Shown: positions 1 through 8,876 of the stretch, piece after piece | How the letters are laid out: every line of letters begins with the position of its first letter | Numbering within the stretch: the first letter of the stretch is position 1 | From: Streptomyces sp. SDr-06 | GTDB taxonomy: Bacteria > Actinomycetota > Actinomycetes > Streptomycetales > Streptomycetaceae | NCBI RefSeq assembly: GCF_003324565.1 | Contig: NZ_QOLA01000002.1 | Span: forward strand, 372,001-436,000 | Direction: 5' to 3' | DNA length: 64,000 nucleotides | Made by a program: the position numbers and the translations under genes | Notes under the pieces: generated by a model | What the model saw: the letters and a program-made list of their open reading frames with translations, nothing else | What the model was told of the DNA's origin: nothing | Databases searched by the model: none

Positions 1-1563
1 CGGCCGCTCCTGGACGCGGTCGCCCAGCTCGCACCCGGCGAGACCCGGCTCAGCGCCCGCGCCGCCGCCCACCGCCTCGAAGCCCTCGGCTACGCCGACC
101 CGGCGGCCGCCCTGCGCCACCTGGAGGCGCTGTCCTCGGGCGTGAGCCGCAAGGCCGCCATCCAACGCACCCTGCTGCCCGTCCTGTTGGGCTGGTTCGC
201 CGACTCCGCCGACCCGGACGCCGGACTGCTCGGCTTCCGCAAGGTCTCCGACGCGCTCGGCAAGACCCCCTGGTACCTGCGGCTGCTGCGCGACGAGGGC
301 GCCGCCGCCGAGAACCTGGCCCGGGTCCTCTCGGCCGGGCGGCTCGCCCCCGACCTGCTCCTTCGCGCGCCCGAGGCGGTCGCCATCCTGGGCGACCCGG
401 ACGGGCTCGCCCCGCGCGGCCGGGACCACCTGGAACAGGAGGTGCTGGCCGCGGTCGGCCGCGCCGAGACCGCCGAGGGCGCGGTCGCCGCGGCCCGCGG
501 GGTGCGCCGCCGCGAACTGTTCCGCACCACCGCCGGCGACCTCATCGGCTCGTACGGGACCGAGGACAGCCCCGCCGAGGAGGACCCGGGCGCGCTCGTC
601 GACCGGGTCGGCAACGCGGTCACCGACCTGAACGCGGCCACCATCGCGGGCGCGCTGCGCGCCGCCGTGCGGGCCGAGTGGGGCGACACCCTGCCCACCC
701 GGTTCGCGGTCATCGGCATGGGCCGCTTCGGCGGCCACGAGCTGAGCTACGGCTCCGACGCGGACGTCCTGTTCGTGCACGAGCCCCGCGAGGGCGTGGA
801 CGAGCAGGAGGCGGCCCGGGCCGCCAACCGGGTCGTCGCCGAGATGCGCAGGCTCCTCCAACTCCCCACCGCCGACCCGCCGTTGCTGATAGACGCCGAT
901 CTGCGGCCGGAGGGCAAGTCGGGCCCCATGGTCCGCACCCTCAAGTCGTACGAGGCGTACTACCGGCGCTGGTCATTGGTCTGGGAGAGCCAGGCGCTGC
1001 TGCGTGCGGAGGTGATGGCGGGCGACGCCGACCTCGGGGCCCGCTTCATCGAGCTGATCGACCCGCTGCGGTACCCGGTGGAGGGCCTCGGGGACGAGGC
1101 GGTGCGCGAGATCCGGCGCCTGAAGGCCCGCATGGAGTCCGAACGGATGCCGCGCGGCGCCGACCCCACCCTGCACGCCAAGCTCGGCCGGGGCGGCCTG
1201 TCCGACGTCGAGTGGACGGTCCAGCTGCTTCAGCTGCGGCACGGCTGGGAGCTGCCGGGTCTGCGCACCACGCGGACCCGCCACGCCCTGTCCGCCGCCC
1301 ACGCGGCCGGGCTCATCGCCGCCGAGGACGCCTCGATACTGGACGAGGCGTGGGTGCTGGCGACGCGGGTGCGCAACGGGGTCATGCTGGTCCGGGGGCG
1401 GGCCGGGGACACCTTCCCGTCCGACGGGCGGGAGCTGGCGGCGGTGGGGCGTTACCTCGGGTACGAGCCGGGGCACGTCGGGGACATGCTGGAGGACTAC
1501 CGACGCCTCACGCGCAGGGCGCGGGCGGTCGTCGAGGAGCTGTTCTACGGGGCCCACCTGTAG
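1..1563 (+). CDS. glnE: Glutamine synthetase adenylyltransferase/deadenylyltransferase, C-terminal part (5' end outside window)
   Basis: Bifunctional enzyme that adds AMP to, or removes it from, glutamine synthetase I according to nitrogen status. The frame is open from base 1, so the fragment is 520 residues of a protein usually near 1000. The N-terminal (deadenylylating) nucleotidyltransferase lies outside the window. What remains is the linker and the C-terminal adenylylating domain: the nucleotidyltransferase signature GGHELSYGSDAD is at fragment residues 244-255, with its metal-binding Asp pair D253/D255, followed by the helical GlnE/GlnD C-terminal region. The substrate gene glnA is in the same window (42863-44272) and keeps the target tyrosine. 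A strong hairpin follows the stop. Identity is very secure; only the start is unknown. Confidence 0.97.
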   Translation, partial: RPLLDAVAQLAPGETRLSARAAAHRLEALGYADPAAALRHLEALSSGVSRKAAIQRTLLPVLLGWFADSADPDAGLLGFRKVSDALGKTPWYLRLLRDEGAAAENLARVLSAGRLAPDLLLRAPEAVAILGDPDGLAPRGRDHLEQEVLAAVGRAETAEGAVAAARGVRRRELFRTTAGDLIGSYGTEDSPAEEDPGALVDRVGNAVTDLNAATIAGALRAAVRAEWGDTLPTRFAVIGMGRFGGHELSYGSDADVLFVHEPREGVDEQEAARAANRVVAEMRRLLQLPTADPPLLIDADLRPEGKSGPMVRTLKSYEAYYRRWSLVWESQALLRAEVMAGDADLGARFIELIDPLRYPVEGLGDEAVREIRRLKARMESERMPRGADPTLHAKLGRGGLSDVEWTVQLLQLRHGWELPGLRTTRTRHALSAAHAAGLIAAEDASILDEAWVLATRVRNGVMLVRGRAGDTFPSDGRELAAVGRYLGYEPGHVGDMLEDYRRLTRRARAVVEELFYGAHL

Positions 1564-1564
1564 C

Positions 1565-1597
1565 GCGCGAACGGGGTCGCCCCGCCCCCGTTCGCGC
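1565..1597. terminator. Bidirectional terminator hairpin between glnE and the PAP2 gene
   Basis: A perfect 12-bp inverted repeat, GCGCGAACGGGG paired with CCCCGTTCGCGC, with a 9-nt loop. It starts one base after the glnE stop and ends just before the convergent PAP2 stop. It has no T-tract, as is usual for Streptomyces terminators, and is symmetric enough to serve both genes. Confidence 0.75.
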
Positions 1598-1630
1598 CTT
1601 CAGGAGCGCTCGTCCTCAAGCGCCGGACGG
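1585..1630. repeat. Dispersed GC-rich repeat overlapping the PAP2 3' end
   Basis: Read on the minus strand, this stretch (about 46 bp, containing TCCGGCGCTTGAGGACGAGC) closely matches 51658-51701 in the repeat island (TCCGGCGTTTGAGGACGAGC). The match continues into the shared GGCGCGAACGGGG arm. Here it supplies the last codons (PALEDERS) and stop codon of the PAP2-family gene. I recall this kind of sequence as a frequent Streptomyces intergenic repeat; only the two copies in the window are directly seen. Confidence 0.7.
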
Positions 1631-2502
1631 GCCGCCTTGGCTCGCCAGGGCGGGCGTGTGGCGCCCCGTACCAGCTTCGGGAGGTGGTGGGGGAGGCTGC
1701 CGTACCAGGCGCGGGAGACCAGGACGCCGAAGGTCAGGCAGAGCAGGCCGCCCACCGCGTCCAGCCAGAAGTGGTTCGCCGTGGAGACGATCACGACCAG
1801 GGTGGCCGCGGGGTACAGCAGCCCGAGGATCCTCGCCCAGGGCGCGGACGCCAGCGCGAAGATCGTCAGGCCGCACCAGGTCGACCACCCGATGTGCATG
1901 GACGGCATCGCCGCGTACTGGTTCGACATGTTCTTCAGGTCGCCGGAGGCCATGGAGCCCCAGGTGTGGTGGACCAGGACCGTGTCGATGAAGCCGCCGC
2001 CGTTCATCAGGCGCGGCGGCGCCAGCGGGAAGAAGTAGTAGCCGACCAGGGCCACGCCCGTGGTCGCGAAGAGAGCGAGCCGTGACGCCGCGTAGCGGCC
2101 GGGGTGACTACGGAACAGCCACACCAGGACACCGATGGTGATGATGAAGTGCAGTGTGGCGTAGTAGTAGTTCATGCCGACGATGAGCCATGTCACCGAA
2201 TCCACGGCGTGGTTGACCGACCGCTCCACCGCGATGCCGAGGTGGTGCTCGACGCTCCAGATCCAGTCGGCGTTCTTGAGCGCCTGCGCCTTCTGCTCGG
2301 GCACCGCGTTGCGGATCAGTGAGTACACCCAGTAACTCACCGCGATCAGAAGCACTTCGAACCAGATGCGCGGGCGGCGCGGCGTGCGCACGCCTCTCAG
2401 CCGGGCGAGAAAGCCGGTTCGTCCCGGTTCGGAAGGGGTGGGTGAGGCCGACGGCTCGTTCGGTGGAGCGGCCGTCCGGCCTTCCAGAGTCTTCACGGTC
2501 AT
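1600..2502 (-). CDS. PAP2/AUR1-type membrane phosphatase
   Basis: Integral membrane phosphatase or phosphotransferase of the PAP2 superfamily, closest to the bacterial inositol-phosphorylceramide-synthase-like group; the substrate is unknown but probably a lipid-linked phosphate. About 300 residues with five or six hydrophobic segments. The acid-phosphatase motifs are clear: PSMHIGWS (motif 2 with its His) and STANHFWLDAVGG (motif 3 His and Asp). ATG at 2502 (MTVKTLEG) is preferred. ATG at 2511 and further upstream codons are possible, and no start has a good ribosome site. The extreme C-terminus is encoded by a dispersed repeat, so it is probably not functionally important. Converges on glnE and is not obviously linked to the maltose genes. 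Confidence 0.85.
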   Translation of the reverse strand: MTVKTLEGRTAAPPNEPSASPTPSEPGRTGFLARLRGVRTPRRPRIWFEVLLIAVSYWVYSLIRNAVPEQKAQALKNADWIWSVEHHLGIAVERSVNHAVDSVTWLIVGMNYYYATLHFIITIGVLVWLFRSHPGRYAASRLALFATTGVALVGYYFFPLAPPRLMNGGGFIDTVLVHHTWGSMASGDLKNMSNQYAAMPSMHIGWSTWCGLTIFALASAPWARILGLLYPAATLVVIVSTANHFWLDAVGGLLCLTFGVLVSRAWYGSLPHHLPKLVRGATRPPWRAKAARPALEDERS

Positions 2503-2612
2503 TTCACCCATGGGAAGAGAGTCTGCCAGATGCACATACCCCCCGCCGATCATCCTCCGGTCGGGTTCGCCGCGCACCTGCTACTCCCCAAGGACGAGTT
2601 TCCGGGCGTACC

Positions 2613-3665
2613 TCAGGGTCGGCTCCGGGGCCTGGCCCCGGAGGTTGAACCGCGTACGACCAGCTCGGGCATGAACACGAACTCGCTGTGCGGGGCGGGG
2701 GTGCCCCCGACCTCCTCGAGGAGGGCGCGGACCGCCGCCTGGCCCATCGCCGTCACCGGCTTGCGGATGGTGGTCAGCGGTGGATCGGTGAACGCTATCA
2801 ACGGAGAGTCGTCGAATCCCACCACAGAGACATCACGGGGCACGTCGAGGCCCGCCTGGCGCGCGGCCCGGATCGCGCCGAGCGCCATCATGTCGCTGGC
2901 GCACACCACCGCGGTGCAGCCCTGCGCGATCAGCGCGGAGGCGGCGGCCTGGCCGCCCTCCAGGGTGTACAGCGAGTGCTGGATCAGGGACTCCGCCTCC
3001 GTGAGGCTCAGACCGAGCCGGTCCTGCATGCCGGCCGTGAAGCCCTCGATCTTGCGCAACACCGGCACGAAGCGCTTGGGGCCCACGGCCAGGCCGATCC
3101 TGGTGTGGCCGAGCGCGGCGAGGTGGGTCACCGCCAGGCGCATCGCGGCCCGGTCGTCGGGGGAGATGAAGGGCGCCTGCACCTTCGGCGAGAAGCCGTC
3201 CACCAGCACGTACGGGACGCCCTGGGCGCGCAGCTGCTCGTAGCGCTCCATGTCGGCGGTGGTGTCCGCGTGCAGTCCGGAGACGAAGATGATCCCGGAG
3301 ACGCCGCGGTCCACCAGCATCTCGGTGAGCTCGTCCTCGGTGGATCCGCCGGGCGTCTGGGTCGCGAGCACCGGCGTGTATCCCTGCCGGGTCAGCGACT
3401 GGCCGATGACCTGGGCGAGGGCGGGGAAGATCGGGTTTTCCAGTTCCGGCGTTATCAGGCCGACGAGCCCCGCGCTGCGGCGGCGCAGTCGTACGGGCCG
3501 TTCGTAGCCCAGCACGTCGAGTGCGGCGAGAACGGATTCGCGGGTGCCCGCGGCCACACCGGGCTTGCCGTTGAGCACGCGGCTGACTGTGGCTTCGCTG
3601 ACCCCCGCCTGGGCTGCGATGTCGGCGAGCCGTGCGGTCACGGGATTGGACTGTACCGGTCGCAC
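2613..3665 (-). CDS. LacI-family repressor, copy 1 (maltose locus, MalR-like)
   Basis: Sugar-responsive DNA-binding repressor of 350 residues. The N-terminus has the LacI helix-turn-helix (RLADIAAQAGVSEATVSRVL) followed by a hinge; the rest is a periplasmic-binding-protein-like ligand domain (VVGFDDSPLIAFTDPPLTTI near the end). GTG at 3665 lies one base from the stop of the upstream GH13 gene, so the two are probably translationally coupled; GTG at 3641 is an alternative start. Strongly paralogous to the LacI gene at 10562-11614: they share long blocks in both domains, including LGHTRIGLAVGP. Likely effector is maltose or a maltodextrin and likely targets are the CTTGC/GCAAG repeats at 5376-5518 and 13912, by analogy with MalR of S. 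coelicolor. Which of the two copies is the true MalR orthologue cannot be decided here. Confidence 0.93.
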   Translation of the reverse strand: MRPVQSNPVTARLADIAAQAGVSEATVSRVLNGKPGVAAGTRESVLAALDVLGYERPVRLRRRSAGLVGLITPELENPIFPALAQVIGQSLTRQGYTPVLATQTPGGSTEDELTEMLVDRGVSGIIFVSGLHADTTADMERYEQLRAQGVPYVLVDGFSPKVQAPFISPDDRAAMRLAVTHLAALGHTRIGLAVGPKRFVPVLRKIEGFTAGMQDRLGLSLTEAESLIQHSLYTLEGGQAAASALIAQGCTAVVCASDMMALGAIRAARQAGLDVPRDVSVVGFDDSPLIAFTDPPLTTIRKPVTAMGQAAVRALLEEVGGTPAPHSEFVFMPELVVRGSTSGARPRSRP

Positions 3666-3666
3666 G

Positions 3667-5310
<1,644 letters not shown>

Positions 5311-5375
5311 GTGTGGTCCCCTCTCGAAACCCTGTGTCCACCCGATCAACGCCGATGGCCCTCGAAAGTAACAGT

Positions 5376-5404
5376 CCTGCAAGGTCTTGCGGAAGTCTTG
5401 CAGG
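5376..5404. promoter_or_regulatory. MalR-type operator 1, GH13/LacI side of the divergent promoter region
   Basis: Perfect inverted repeat CCTGCAAG (5376-5383) and CTTGCAGG (5397-5404) with a 13-nt spacer, plus a third half-site CTTGC at 5386-5390. It lies 66 nt upstream of the GH13 start, where a repressor would block that promoter. LacI-type MalR proteins of Streptomyces are known to use CTTGCAG-like half-sites; binding here is inferred. Confidence 0.7.
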
Positions 5405-5495
5405 GCCCCCGCAGGCGCATATGGACCAGCCGTACCGGCTTTGACAAGGTGCACAACGGCAACCGTGCGGACACGCTGACGTAACGATCAGCGGG

Positions 5496-5518
5496 CCTTG
5501 CAGAAATTCTTCGCAAGG
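5496..5518. promoter_or_regulatory. MalR-type operator 2, malE side
   Basis: Inverted repeat CCTTGC (5496-5501) and GCAAGG (5513-5518) with an 11-nt spacer, 80 nt upstream of the malE ATG. It uses the same half-site as 5376-5404 and 13912-13922, so one repressor could act on all three. No convincing -35/-10 pair could be fixed for malE. Confidence 0.68.
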
Positions 5519-5598
5519 TCTTTCGGACTCCTTTCATCCTTGTTACGTTCCTGGCGATCCGGCGCCGTGATGGAGCGGCACCCAGTGAAGGAGTTCTC

Positions 5599-6873
5599 AT
5601 GCGACGTGGCATAGCGGCCACCGCGCTCGCGGCGACCCTGGCGCTCGCGGCGACGGCCTGCGGTGGCAGCGACAGTGACGGCGGCAAGGCGGACGGCCCC
5701 GTCACCATCACCTGGTGGGACACCTCGAACGCCACGAACGAGGCGCCGACCTACCAGGCGCTGGTCACGGAGTTCGAGAAGGCGAACCCGACGATCAAGG
5801 TGAAGTACGTCAACGTCCCCTTCGACCAGGCGCAGAACAAGTTCGACACCGCCGCCGGCGCCAAGGGTGCCCCGGACGTGCTGCGCGCCGAGGTCGGCTG
5901 GACGCCCGCGTTCGCGAAGAAGGGCTACTTCCTGCCGCTCGACGGCACCGACGCCCTCACCGACCAGGCCAAGTTCCGGCCCAACCTGATCAAGCAGGCC
6001 CAGTTCCAGGGCAAGACCTACGGCGTCCCGCTGGTCACCGACACCCTCGCCCTCGTCTACAACAAGGCCCTGTTCGCCAAGGCCGGGATCACCAAGGCCC
6101 CCGCCACCTGGGACGAGCTGAAGGCGGACGCCGCGCTCGTCAAGGAGAAGGCCGGCGTCGACGGCTACTGGGGCTCCACCGCCGGGTACTACGCGCAGCC
6201 CTTCCTGTACGGCGAGGGCACCGACACCGTGGACGCGGCCGCCAAGAAGGTCACCATCGCCAGTGCCCCCGCGGTCAAGGGACTCGAGACCTGGAAGAGC
6301 CTGTTCGACGGCCCGGGCCTGCACAAGGCGGACGTCACCGCCGACGCGTACGCCCACATCCAGGACGCCTTCGTGAACGGCAAGGTCGCCGCGATCATCC
6401 AGGGCCCGTGGGAGATCACCAACTTCTACAAGGGCTCCGCGTTCAAGGACAAGGCCAACCTCGGCATCGCCACCGTCCCGGCCGGGTCCACCGGCAAGGC
6501 GGGCGCCCCGACCGGCGGCCACAACCTGTCCGTGTACGCGGGTTCCGACAAGGCGCACGCCGCGGCCGCGATGAAGTTCGTCAGCTTCATGAGCTCGGCC
6601 AAGAGCCAGGAGACCATCGCGCTGAAGAACTCCACGCTGCCCACCCGTGAGGACGCCTTCACCGCGCAGGTCAAGGCCGACCCGGGCATCGCCGGCTACC
6701 AGGGCGTCCTCGCCGCCGCCCAGCCGCGGCCCGAGCTGCCCGAGTACAGCTCGCTGTGGACCCCGATGGACACCACCCTGCCGAAGGTCGCCGACGGCAA
6801 GGAGTCCGTGGCCGACGCCACCGGGAGCCTCCAGCAGGACATGGCCAAGCTGGTCCCCGACTTCACCAAGTGA
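5599..6873 (+). CDS. malE: Maltose/maltodextrin-binding lipoprotein
   Basis: Solute-binding protein of the maltose ABC importer, anchored to the outer face of the membrane. It has 424 residues. The signal peptide MRRGIAATALAATLALAATA ends in a lipobox with C21 as the lipidated cysteine. The mature part is an extracellular solute-binding domain of the MalE family (TWWDTSNATNE near the start, GVPLVTDTLALVYNK in lobe 1). ATG at 5599 has AAGGAG upstream. It heads malE-malF-malG-GH13-LacI. A long hairpin after its stop (6880-6915) probably keeps malE mRNA above malFG, as usual for binding-protein operons. Confidence 0.96.
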   Translation: MRRGIAATALAATLALAATACGGSDSDGGKADGPVTITWWDTSNATNEAPTYQALVTEFEKANPTIKVKYVNVPFDQAQNKFDTAAGAKGAPDVLRAEVGWTPAFAKKGYFLPLDGTDALTDQAKFRPNLIKQAQFQGKTYGVPLVTDTLALVYNKALFAKAGITKAPATWDELKADAALVKEKAGVDGYWGSTAGYYAQPFLYGEGTDTVDAAAKKVTIASAPAVKGLETWKSLFDGPGLHKADVTADAYAHIQDAFVNGKVAAIIQGPWEITNFYKGSAFKDKANLGIATVPAGSTGKAGAPTGGHNLSVYAGSDKAHAAAAMKFVSFMSSAKSQETIALKNSTLPTREDAFTAQVKADPGIAGYQGVLAAAQPRPELPEYSSLWTPMDTTLPKVADGKESVADATGSLQQDMAKLVPDFTK

Positions 6874-6879
6874 GCCCCG

Positions 6880-6915
6880 CCGCCGGGCCGTTCCCCCCGG
6901 GGGACGGCCCGGCGG
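6880..6915 (+). promoter_or_regulatory. Intercistronic hairpin between malE and malF
   Basis: Perfect 12-bp stem (CCGCCGGGCCGT with ACGGCCCGGCGG), extendable through the C/G-rich loop, beginning 6 nt after the malE stop. This placement is typical of processing/stabilising or attenuating hairpins that raise binding-protein expression over permease expression. Confidence 0.75.
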
Positions 6916-6953
6916 TACGCACGTCCGCCGAACCCCCCGGAAAAGGTGTCGAG

Positions 6954-7946
6954 ATGACCGTTGCCGTCGATGGCGCGGCCCCCACGAACGCGTCCACGGC
7001 GCGCAGGGGGCCGCTGGAGCGCCTCAGGCAGTCCTGGCAGAAGCACTGGTACGCGTACGCGATGGTCGCGCCGATCGTCGTGGTGCTCGGCGTCCTGGTG
7101 CTCTATCCGCTCGTCCAGGGCGTCTACTACACGCTCACCGACGCCAACAGCCTCAACTCGGCGCGCACCATCGGCGCCAACCACATCGACGCGACCTACG
7201 AGTTCGTCGGGCTGCACAACTACGCGGACGTCCTGTGGGGGCCGACCGCCTGGGACCGGTTCTGGTCGCACTTCCTCTGGACCGTGGTGTGGACCGTGGC
7301 CTGTGTGACCCTGCACTACGTCATCGGTCTCGCGCTCGCCCTGCTGCTCAACCAGAAGCTGCGCGGCCGCACCTTCTACCGGATGATGCTGATCCTGCCC
7401 TGGGCGGTCCCCACGTTCGTCACCGTCTTCTCCTGGCGGCTGATGCTCAGCGACTCCGGCATCGTCAACACCGCGCTCGGCACGCTCCACCTGCCGCAGC
7501 CCCAGTGGCTGGAGGAGCCGCACTTCCAGCAGCTCGCCGCGATCCTCGTCAACACCTGGGTCGGCGTGCCCTTCATGATGGTGTCGCTGCTCGGCGGGCT
7601 CCAGTCGATCTCCGCCGACCTGTACGAGGCCGCCGAGATGGACGGCGCGAGCGCCTGGCAGCGCTTCCGCCACGTCACCCTGCCGGGGCTGCGCCCGGTC
7701 AGCGCCACGGTCGTGCTGCTCGGCATCATCTGGACGTTCAACCAGTTCGTGATCATCTTCCTGCTGTTCGGCAACGGCGGCGCCCCCGACGCCCAGATCC
7801 TCGTCACCTGGGCCTACCGGCTCGGCTTCGGACAGCAGCCCCGCGACTTCGCGCAGTCCGCCACCTACGGCGTGCTGCTGCTCTCCATCCTGATCGTCTT
7901 CTCCTCCTTCTACCGTCGCTGGCTGGCCCGCAATGAACAGGTCTGA
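6954..7946 (+). CDS. malF: Maltose ABC transporter permease
   Basis: Inner-membrane permease of 330 residues with six predicted membrane segments and the cytoplasmic EAA loop that contacts the ATPase (EAAEMDGASAWQRFRHVTLP). ATG at 6954 (MTVAVDGAAP) follows a weak ribosome site; the longer open frame upstream runs through malE and the hairpin and is rejected. It pairs with MalG to form the channel. No ATPase gene lies in the operon; in Streptomyces the shared ATPase MsiK, encoded elsewhere, energises such importers. Confidence 0.95.
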   Translation: MTVAVDGAAPTNASTARRGPLERLRQSWQKHWYAYAMVAPIVVVLGVLVLYPLVQGVYYTLTDANSLNSARTIGANHIDATYEFVGLHNYADVLWGPTAWDRFWSHFLWTVVWTVACVTLHYVIGLALALLLNQKLRGRTFYRMMLILPWAVPTFVTVFSWRLMLSDSGIVNTALGTLHLPQPQWLEEPHFQQLAAILVNTWVGVPFMMVSLLGGLQSISADLYEAAEMDGASAWQRFRHVTLPGLRPVSATVVLLGIIWTFNQFVIIFLLFGNGGAPDAQILVTWAYRLGFGQQPRDFAQSATYGVLLLSILIVFSSFYRRWLARNEQV

Positions 7947-7953
7947 TGCCCCC

Positions 7954-8805
7954 ATGGCTACCAAGGTCGTTTCCCGGGACCAGGGCCGGCGCCGCACCGC
8001 CGTCCTGTCGCACCTGGCGCTGAGCGTCGCCAGCCTCGTCGCCCTGTTCCCCATCGCGTGGCTGGTCTTCATCTCGCTCGGCCCGGACAAGGACGACTAC
8101 CTGCACCCCGGGCGCATCTGGTCGAAGATCACCTTCTCCAACTACGCGTTCGTCACCGAGCACACCAAGTTCTTCACCTGGCTCGGCAACACCGCCCTGA
8201 TCGCCCTGCTGACCTGCGTGATCGGCGTGATGTTCGCGGCGACCACCGGCTACGCGGTCTCCCGGATGCGCTTCCCCGGCTACCGCAAGCTGATGTGGGT
8301 GCTGCTCGTCACCCAGATGTTCCCGATCGCCGTGCTGATCGTGCCGATGTACCAGATCCTCGGCGACCTCGGCCTCATCGACACCTACGGCGGCCTGATC
8401 CTGGTGTACTGCTCCACCGCGGTGCCGTACTGCGCCTGGATGCTCAAGGGGTACTTCGACTCCATCCCCGTCGAGATCGACGAGGCGGGCCGGGTCGACG
8501 GACTCACCCCGTTCGGCACCTTCTTCCGCCTCATCCTGCCGCTCGCCCGGCCGGGCCTGGCGGTCGCCGCCTTCTACACCTGCCTCACCGCGTGGGGCGA
8601 GGTGGCGTTCGCCTCCACCTTCATGCTCGACGACAGCAAGTACACCCTCGCCGTGGGCCTGTCCAGCTTCGTCAGCCAGCACGACGCCCAGTGGAACTAC
8701 ATGGCCGCCACCGCCGTACTCATCGCCATCCCCGTCTCCGCCGTGTTCTACCTGGTGCAGAAGCACCTGGTCACCGGCATGACAGCGGGCGCCACCAAGG
8801 GCTGA
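7954..8805 (+). CDS. malG: Maltose ABC transporter permease
   Basis: Second permease subunit, 283 residues from ATG 7954 (MATKVVSRDQ), seven bases after the malF stop. An in-frame ATG at 7933 would overlap malF and has no ribosome site. MalG-type features: EIDEAGRVDGLTPFGTFFRL forms the EAA loop, and there are six hydrophobic segments. The stop codon lies inside a hairpin (8804-8825), after which a GH13 gene continues in the same direction. Confidence 0.95.
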   Translation: MATKVVSRDQGRRRTAVLSHLALSVASLVALFPIAWLVFISLGPDKDDYLHPGRIWSKITFSNYAFVTEHTKFFTWLGNTALIALLTCVIGVMFAATTGYAVSRMRFPGYRKLMWVLLVTQMFPIAVLIVPMYQILGDLGLIDTYGGLILVYCSTAVPYCAWMLKGYFDSIPVEIDEAGRVDGLTPFGTFFRLILPLARPGLAVAAFYTCLTAWGEVAFASTFMLDDSKYTLAVGLSSFVSQHDAQWNYMAATAVLIAIPVSAVFYLVQKHLVTGMTAGATKG

Positions 8806-8825
8806 GCCGGGCCACCGCCCGGCTC
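8804..8825 (+). promoter_or_regulatory. Hairpin overlapping the malG stop
   Basis: Perfect 9-bp inverted repeat GAGCCGGGC / GCCCGGCTC with a CACC loop, overlapping the malG TGA. It could end most malEFG transcripts and let a fraction continue into the GH13 gene, or stabilise the upstream message. Confidence 0.6.
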
Positions 8826-8876
8826 CAGCACAGCAAAGGCTCGGGGGTTGACCGCCCCCAGACCCCTAAGGACGAC

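Noticed and set aside
678..1991. 437-residue frame overlapping glnE and the PAP2 gene
   Set aside because: Arg/Gly/Pro-rich shadow frame crossing the terminator hairpin; glnE is certain on the same DNA.
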